The notes beneath the pieces are model-generated. The model ran no database searches. It had not been told where the DNA came from and worked only from the letters and a program-made list of their open reading frames with translations. The translations under genes and the position numbers were made by a program. A stretch of 64,000 nucleotides of DNA, taken from CAZBGQ01 sp964491515. GTDB lineage: Bacteria; Patescibacteriota; Gracilibacteria; UBA1369; UBA12473. Of the stretch, positions 59,558 through 64,000 are shown in pieces. How positions within the stretch are numbered: the stretch's first letter is position 1; each line of letters starts with the position of its first letter. The stretch lies in assembly GCA_964491515.1 (NCBI GenBank), contig CAZBGQ010000001.1, forward strand, positions 107,732 to 171,731, read 5' to 3'.

Positions 59558-61009
59558 GTTGGCCTATGACAGCCACTTCCTCTTTTTCACATTTATTTCA
59601 GTCACTACATTGACTATGACACGGCTAATTTCCAAAAAGAGATGTTCGCACTGAGCGAGGACGAAAGTGTTAAGACCATCGTCATGGTCGCGTTTCGGGG
59701 ATCGGGTAAATCCACCATCATGAACACCAGCCTACCTATATGGTCTATCCTTGGTAAGCCTCAGTGTAAGTACGTCATGATTGTTGGCCTAACTCAAGAT
59801 CAGGCTAAACGTCACCTGAAGAACATCAAGCAGGAGCTAGAGACTAATGCCTTGCTTAGGGCAGACCTAGGCCCATTCAAAGAGATAGAAAATGAGTGGA
59901 GTGCCTACAGTCTAGAGATCCCCCAGTTTGGCGCTAGGATCACCGCTGTGTCGATTGATCAGAGTATCCGGGGAACGCGCCATGGCGCGCACCGGCCGGA
60001 CCTTATTATCTGCGACGATGTTGAAGATATAAATTCCGTTAAAACTCTAGAAAGCCGCGACAAGGTGGATGAAGCCATTACGAGTGAAATCATTCCTGCA
60101 GGTACACCCGACACTAGATTTGTGGTGATTGGGAACCTCTTACATGAGGACTCCTTCATCATGCGCTTAAGACAACGAATTCTAAATGATGAATTCAGTG
60201 GCGTTTTCAGAAATTACCCATTACTTGATGAGGAGGGCAACTGCTTGTGGCCAGGGAAATTCCCGGATGATGCAAGTATTCAGAGGGAAAAGCAAAGAAT
60301 CGGGAAGGAGTCATCATGGCAGCGCGAGTACATGCTCCACATAGTGACGAATCTAGAGCGAGTCGTTTATCCTGAATGGATTAAATATTATGAAGTCCTG
60401 CCAGAAAAGGATAAGAAAAAGAGCAAATTCAGAAAGAACATGACTGGTATTGATTTGGCGATTTCGCAGAGGCAAACCGCTGATTACACCGCTATGGTGA
60501 CCGCGCAGGTTCATGGCTACAAGGATGATATGGTCATTTACATTCACCCCAATCCAATCAACCTAAGGCTAACATTCAATAATATTTTGGACACAGCCCA
60601 AACAATTCAAGAAAGCCAAGATTCGCTACTTATAGTTGAGGATGTTGCCTTCCAGAAAGCTGCAATCCAATCATTAGAAGCGAGAGGATGCAAGGTAGAT
60701 GGATACAATCCAAAAGGCGATAAACGGGCAAGGCTAAGCCTCATTTCTCACTACATTGAACGTGGGCAAGTCCTTTTCCCTGAAAAGGGATGCGAGAAAT
60801 TGATCCAGCAAATTTTGAACTTTGGTTTGGAAAAACATGATGATCTTTTGGATGCCTTTACGATGCTTATATCTCATGCTGCAGAAAAAAAGAACCGACC
60901 ATTTTTTATGGCATTTATTGGCCAGGATGGCGGTATGACCACCTGCTACGATGATCGGACTGAATATGACAACGGACGTGGAACAAAAAGGATTGAGTGG
61001 GATGTTTGA
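59502..61009 (+). pseudogene. Phage terminase large subunit, -1 frameshifted
   Basis: Packaging ATPase-nuclease. The 455-aa main reading from 59642 lacks the usual N-terminus. ATG 59502 reads MELPKNLNDLVKNQAIRRKL then AYDSHFLFF; a -1 shift at CTCTTTTTCAC (59580-59590) continues HIYFSHYIDYDTANFQKEMF into the main frame, restoring a normal terminase start. Seen downstream: Walker A VAFRGSGKSTIMNTS, Walker B LIICDDVEDINS, nuclease-domain Asp in TGIDLAISQRQTADYTAM and DDLLDAFTMLI. Either programmed slippage on the T-run or a one-base deletion. The TGA stop lies inside a 25-bp direct repeat; no portal or capsid gene follows. Confidence 0.85.
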
Positions 61010-61026
61010 TTCAGCAATATCCACCT
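61002..61026 (+). repeat. 25-bp direct repeat, left copy
   Basis: ATGTT then TGATTCAGCAATATCCACCT. 24 of 25 bases match the copy at 62870-62894. The terL stop codon is inside it. Confidence 0.9.
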
Positions 61027-61060
61027 AAATCGCCTTTCATTTGGGATGGACCCTGAGATA

Positions 61061-61282
61061 TCAGAATCGGAAGTTCAAAATTACTCCATAACACCCTACC
61101 CATAATTTATGCTTATCTAATATTTTGAGGAGCTCCTTACTTAATGAACTCCAGTGGAAAGTACTCGCCTCCCAAGATTTTGTTTTCCTGAGATTGCTAG
61201 TAGTGCTCAACTCTTCAAAAAAGGCATCATGCGGATACAGGTACCATTCACTTTCGCACGGAAAGCATACCCATAGGATTTT
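61061..61282 (-). pseudogene. Start-less ORF remnant, unknown
   Basis: 73 open codons on the - strand without ATG near the start: reads KILWVCFPCESEWYLYPHDA, FFEELSTTSNLRKTKSWEAS, TFHWSSLSKELLKILDKHKL, WVGCYGVILNFRF, stop. Trp/Tyr/His-rich and protein-like. It lies 15 nt beyond the GIY-YIG gene stop in the same direction. Probably the C-terminal piece of a lost gene. Confidence 0.45.
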
Positions 61283-61297
61283 TTAATTTTAAAGAAA

Positions 61298-62104
61298 CTA
61301 GCCATTCATTAATTCTTCCAATTTTACTCCAAATTCCTCTTCCACGAATTTCAGGGTTTCCCCTTGTTTCTCAAGTGATGCTCTAATTTGAGGTGTAGTA
61401 AAAAGACCAGCCTTAGACTTCCATTTAGCCTCTTTCGCGGGGACCGCCTTGATCCAATCCATCTTTAAGAGATATTCCATGCTTTCGTTATCGCAATCAT
61501 CAAATAATCCAGAGTTCACAAGATCCTCCTTCTGTACTGGACGACCATTCAACTTGAACTCTAATACTGGCTTGGCCTTTTCTACAATTCTTCCAATTCC
61601 CACATAACCTTCCCCCTTAAGGTAGGCAATCACTAGATCTCCCTCGTTGAGCGCCCTAATTGGATCACTCCAAACCACGCCTCCCCCAGCAGCCAAAAAT
61701 CCATGATTGAGACAATCTTCCCAAGAGCGCCGCTCATTTTCTCCCACATTTACATAATAGACCCCATTCTCATAATCAAATCCGTTAAGATTTAAATGGA
61801 AAGTACTATGTGGTCTAAATTTATCTTTAAAATGACCGGAGGAAATGTTCGTTAAATTTCGACCCAATCTCCAAATTAGCGTCTTCTCGACAAGAAAGGC
61901 TTCTTCTTCTGTGAGGTTTTTGGCTACTACCTTGATTATCGGTTCAAGCCCCTCTTTATGGATGGCTTTGATGCGCTTCGTTTTTTCGGAATCGCCATCA
62001 TCCACTAAATGAGATTTTTTGCGATTCCCTTTCCCTTTTCCATAATAGAATTCCTCAAAATTTCGAGGATCGATGTAGACGTATACATAGTAAGAATCAG
62101 ACAT
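61298..62104 (-). CDS. GIY-YIG nuclease with C-terminal EVE/PUA-like domain
   Basis: 268-aa protein. N-terminal LEM3-type GIY-YIG domain (about 1-95): YYVYVYIDPRNFEEFYYGKG, then KGNRKKSHL and a glutamate in EEEAFLVEKTLIWRLGR. C-terminal domain (about 115-230) resembles PUA/EVE folds: YYVNVGENERRSWEDCLNHG, FLAAGGGVVWSDPIRALNEG, DLVIAYLKGEGYVGIGRIVE. EVE domains read modified bases and occur in modification-dependent restriction systems, so this may cut modified foreign DNA. Sits inside the 25-bp repeat-bounded insert. Confidence 0.8.
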   Translation of the reverse strand: MSDSYYVYVYIDPRNFEEFYYGKGKGNRKKSHLVDDGDSEKTKRIKAIHKEGLEPIIKVVAKNLTEEEAFLVEKTLIWRLGRNLTNISSGHFKDKFRPHSTFHLNLNGFDYENGVYYVNVGENERRSWEDCLNHGFLAAGGGVVWSDPIRALNEGDLVIAYLKGEGYVGIGRIVEKAKPVLEFKLNGRPVQKEDLVNSGLFDDCDNESMEYLLKMDWIKAVPAKEAKWKSKAGLFTTPQIRASLEKQGETLKFVEEEFGVKLEELMNG

Positions 62105-62136
62105 TTTTTAGCTATTTCTAAATATTGAAAATAAAA

Positions 62137-62334
62137 CTACTTTTTTCTCATTAACACTCCACTAATTATTAGTATTGCACCAATGCCAATTATTGACTGA
62201 GTCTCAAGGTGATAATAATAGGCAATTATAGGTCCTGATGATCCCACAATACGCTCATGTGAGAAATTGAAGATATTAGAAAAAGTAAGACCTGTGCCAA
62301 TCAACAATATTATTGTTCCAACGAAGTTTTTCAT
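62137..62334 (-). CDS. Small two-helix membrane protein (duplicate 1)
   Basis: 65 aa: MKNFVGTIILLIGTGLTFSN (helix 1), a 20-residue loop, SIIGIGAILIISGVLMRKK (helix 2, basic end). Similar in size and layout to the next gene upstream (62523-62735); both, with their upstream DNA, belong to a tandem duplication. Confidence 0.6.
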   Translation of the reverse strand: MKNFVGTIILLIGTGLTFSNIFNFSHERIVGSSGPIIAYYYHLETQSIIGIGAILIISGVLMRKK

Positions 62335-62357
62335 GATAATAGTGATTAAAATACTTT

Positions 62358-62460
62358 TTTAGCGAGCTAATTGACTCACTTATTTTTATTAAGATTTATC
62401 ACACATAATTTTAGCATCAAATCCTTCTTCTCCCCACTTTTCCCCTAATACAATAGATTT
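62358..62460. repeat. Tandem duplication segment, unit 1
   Basis: About 100 bp, roughly 80% identical to 62761-62862 (shared words include TCCCCACTTTT, TTAAGATTTATC, TTTTAGCAT). Each copy lies just upstream of one small membrane-protein gene. Confidence 0.8.
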
Positions 62461-62532
62461 GATGCCTCTATTTTTCAACAGACCTGAAAAGCTTTGAATA
62501 TGTTTTTGTTTAAGATAAATTTCTAATTCTTT
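62389..62532 (-). pseudogene. C-terminal gene remnant in duplication unit 1
   Basis: 47 open codons with no start: KELEIYLKQKHIQSFSGLLK, NRGIKSIVLGEKWGEEGF, DAKIMCDKS, stop. The final 24 residues align with the remnant in unit 2 (ESIMSGEKWGEVEFNAKIMF then DKS), showing a coding origin of the duplicated DNA. Confidence 0.5.
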
Positions 62533-62735
62533 TTACTCCTTAGATATCTTCGCATTGCTATATCTATTCCGGTAGCAATAAGCAATACGCCTAAGACTTT
62601 TCCACCAACGTGGTGGTCAACTAAGGGAAAATCAAAACCAAATGTGCTTGTCTCTGGAAGGAACATATTATAACTTAAAATCCCTACCCCAATAATAATT
62701 ATTACATCTGGTAGGTATTGAATTATTTTTTTCAT
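62523..62735 (-). CDS. Small two-helix membrane protein (duplicate 2)
   Basis: 70 aa: MKKIIQYLPDVIIIIGVGIL (helix 1), loop with DFPLVDHHVGG, VLGVLLIATGIDIAMRRYL (helix 2) and basic tail RSKKN. The arrangement parallels the 65-aa product downstream; residue identity is low, so the duplication is old or only partly spans the genes. Confidence 0.6.
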   Translation of the reverse strand: MKKIIQYLPDVIIIIGVGILSYNMFLPETSTFGFDFPLVDHHVGGKVLGVLLIATGIDIAMRRYLRSKKN

Positions 62736-62760
62736 TATTATAGCTATTATAAGAATTCTA

Positions 62761-62862
62761 TTTAGCGGGCGAATTAGCTCACTTATTCTTATTAAGATTT
62801 ATCAAACATTATTTTAGCATTAAATTCTACTTCTCCCCACTTTTCTCCTGACATAATAGATT
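62761..62862. repeat. Tandem duplication segment, unit 2
   Basis: Counterpart of 62358-62460; ends 8 bp before the right 25-bp direct repeat. Confidence 0.8.
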
Positions 62863-62878
62863 CATAATAATGTCTGAT
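62792..62878 (-). pseudogene. C-terminal gene remnant in duplication unit 2
   Basis: 28 open codons starting inside the right direct repeat: IRHYYESIMSGEKWGEVEF, NAKIMFDKS, stop. Homologous to the end of the unit 1 remnant. Confidence 0.5.
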
Positions 62879-62894
62879 TCAGCAATATCCACCT
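62870..62894 (+). repeat. 25-bp direct repeat, right copy
   Basis: ATGTC then TGATTCAGCAATATCCACCT. Its last bases also form the left arm of a hairpin CCACCTG/CAGGTGG (62889-62924) with inner GCCC/GGGC, absent from the left copy. Confidence 0.9.
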
Positions 62895-62946
62895 GAGCCC
62901 TCTATGTGAAGGGGGGCCAGGTGGATTAGATCAAGAAAAATCTGAT

Positions 62947-63468
62947 TTATTTAATGACGCAGCTCCTCATTATAACATTGAGCAGGTAGCTTGGATTTTT
63001 TCCAACCATGGTCACAAATTGACCTTCGGAGAGTGACCCGGCCTTTTCAGCTTCTGAACCTTTTAGCATACACTGAACAGTGCCAATTATATTACCAGTT
63101 TTCAAACTAACGTATGGGGTGTCGAGAATATCTTTACCGATATTTTTAACGCTTCCTGAAATCTCGAGGGTCTTACCTTTGTACTTCGAATCTGCAGAGA
63201 TTTCATTAGCCTCATATTCACTATAGAGTTCACCTGCTGAAATAGTGAGTACCTCCTGTGGGGCGGATGGTTCATTTACGGCCGTAGTGGACTGCGTTGT
63301 TTCCCCTCCTCCCAAAGATCCTAGAACTCCTAGGGCGATGAAGCCAAGGAAGACAGAAAGTATGGGATGCCGAACAAACCAATTGCGTAAATCGGCCTGG
63401 CAGTGCTTGCACTTTTTTGCCGAATCCATAATGGATTCTGAACATTTCGGACAGACTTTGGTAACCAT
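62947..63468 (-). CDS. Zinc-ribbon, membrane-anchored OB-fold (tRNA_anti-like) protein
   Basis: 173 aa from the ATG at 63468; a longer reading would run into the structured leader. Seen: N-terminal zinc ribbon VCPKCSESIMDSAKKCKHCQ, transmembrane helix ILSVFLGFIALGVLGSLGG, Thr/Ser linker, then an OB-fold domain of the tRNA_anti-like type (SAGELYSEYEANEISADSKY, KGKTLEISGSVKNIG, GTVQCMLKG, GQFVTMVGK). Such proteins are common in bacteria with unknown role. Possibly controlled by the leader at 63488-63601. Confidence 0.8.
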   Translation of the reverse strand: MVTKVCPKCSESIMDSAKKCKHCQADLRNWFVRHPILSVFLGFIALGVLGSLGGGETTQSTTAVNEPSAPQEVLTISAGELYSEYEANEISADSKYKGKTLEISGSVKNIGKDILDTPYVSLKTGNIIGTVQCMLKGSEAEKAGSLSEGQFVTMVGKNPSYLLNVIMRSCVIK

Positions 63469-63487
63469 AATTAGATGGTTAGATAAT

Positions 63488-63601
63488 AAAAAAGGGCCAC
63501 TAGGTCGCCCAGTACCACTTGTCCACAAAGGATAGCCGATATTGGCTAGTGGCCCATCTTTACCCAATATCAGGGTTTTGACGGGCTACGAGCCTTTGTG
63601 G
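63488..63601 (-). promoter_or_regulatory. Structured leader, possible pseudoknot/attenuator
   Basis: On the - strand: CCACAAAGG (63601-63593) pairs with CCTTTGTGG (63531-63523); inside, GATATTGG pairs with CCAATATC; the loop of that stem contains GGGCCACTAG (63555-63546), which pairs perfectly with CTAGTGGCCC (63503-63494) followed by TTTTTT. The last helix plus T-run looks like a terminator 20 nt before the ATG at 63468, but cannot nest with the others, so it is either a pseudoknot or a switch. Confidence 0.6.
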
Positions 63602-63722
63602 AAATTTAATAGTACTTGGCGACATTGTGATTATAGCCTAAATAACCACGAATTGAAGTCTTGGTTTTCTCTATTGGCTTGATAAAAAGGGAAAGTGGCA
63701 AATTGTATTCTGAACTGTTTTA

Positions 63723-64000
63723 CTACACCAACACCTCAAATATTTTTACCATAGCTAGAGTATCGAGTTTGCAGTAAATCAATAAGTCTTGTTTCATTTG
63801 ATCCTTATCCTGCTGATTTTTCATTTCGAACATCATGGTTTTCCAGCCAGTCATAGCCATTGATCCATCACGTACATTTAACTCTTTATAGCTCAACTCA
63901 GGAACAAGCACGGGGAGAACGTTTTTAATAGAAAACCCTCCTCTAAAATCTGGGTGAAGGTAAAGTTGCTTTGAAAATATTTCCATAAGGTCAAAGAAGC
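63723..64000 (-). CDS. DUF2779-like protein, C-terminal part (cut by window end)
   Basis: Only the last ~92 residues are visible; the frame stays open to the window edge (FFDLMEIFSKQLYLHPDFRG), so the ATG at 63986 is internal. Seen: HPDFRGGFSIKNVLPVLVPE, LSYKELNVRDGSMAMTGW, DLLIYCKLDTLAMVKIFEVL. This matches the end of DUF2779 proteins, which have an RNase H/exonuclease-like fold (DEDD type, final YCxxDTxA). Often found with mobile elements and defence genes. Confidence 0.75.
   Translation of the reverse strand, partial: FFDLMEIFSKQLYLHPDFRGGFSIKNVLPVLVPELSYKELNVRDGSMAMTGWKTMMFEMKNQQDKDQMKQDLLIYCKLDTLAMVKIFEVLV

Noticed and set aside
1..64000. TGA read as glycine or tryptophan (alternative code).
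   Set aside because: relA/spoT, aroF, the SMR gene and terL end on TGA at family-typical lengths, and TGA does not interrupt host genes.

Overview
The window is a 64-kb stretch of a small-genome bacterium, most likely Candidate Phyla Radiation / Patescibacteria (Peregrinibacteria-like is my best guess; no rRNA is present to confirm it). Reasons: host genes almost completely lack Shine-Dalgarno sequences, many large single-copy surface or coiled-coil proteins have no recognisable family, a twin pair of Cys-rich CPR-type proteins is present, and housekeeping genes are scattered in short operons. TGA is a normal stop (relA/spoT and aroF end on it at family-typical lengths). From 1 to about 52.1 kb the + strand is C-rich and G-poor whatever the gene direction, so it behaves as one replichore arm with most genes on the G-rich - strand.

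Host part, 1-52.1 kb. In order: a bifunctional-type (p)ppGpp enzyme whose hydrolase site looks damaged; a proline-rich membrane protein with a long tandem repeat; a K+-independent H+-pyrophosphatase; an SMR-type small transporter; an SLH-domain surface protein; rplY, ybaB/ebfC and mltG; a complete tryptophan operon trpR-trpE-trpG-trpD-trpCF-aroF-trpB-trpA with a TrpR gene at its head and two matching candidate operators; a lipoprotein; a FecR-domain protein interrupted by a 100-N scaffold gap; dnaA; a methyltransferase; rseP, frr, pyrH, a cNMP-binding protein and pilT; an HD hydrolase; a paralogous pair of small unknown proteins; groES-groEL behind a double CIRCE element; RNase Y; an LTD-domain protein; a 794-residue coiled-coil protein; an orphan cobO-type gene; trxB; an NrnA-type DHH phosphoesterase; two tandem Cys-rich proteins opposite a TrmB-family regulator; a large membrane protein; pepA; a DUF151 nuclease; and small unknowns.

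Transition, about 52.1-53.8 kb. Four copies of a 24-26-bp repeat, all in one direction, separate single genes (HEAT protein, a gene with an in-frame TGA, a rhodanese lipoprotein) in a cassette-like layout. Strand composition changes at the first copy.

Accessory part, 53.8-64 kb. A basic Lys/Ala repeat protein plus an AlbA/Schlafen-type protein, a zinc-ribbon protein, then a phage packaging block (ParB-methyltransferase fusion, second methyltransferase, small terminase, frameshifted large terminase) with no portal or capsid gene after it. Instead there is an ~1.87-kb insert bounded by 25-bp direct repeats, carrying a GIY-YIG nuclease with a PUA/EVE-like domain, two small membrane-protein genes and remnants from a tandem duplication. 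Beyond it lies a zinc-ribbon/OB-fold membrane protein preceded by an intricate, possibly pseudoknotted leader, and the end of a DUF2779-like gene cut by the window edge. The block reads as a decaying prophage or mobile island that has collected defence-type genes.
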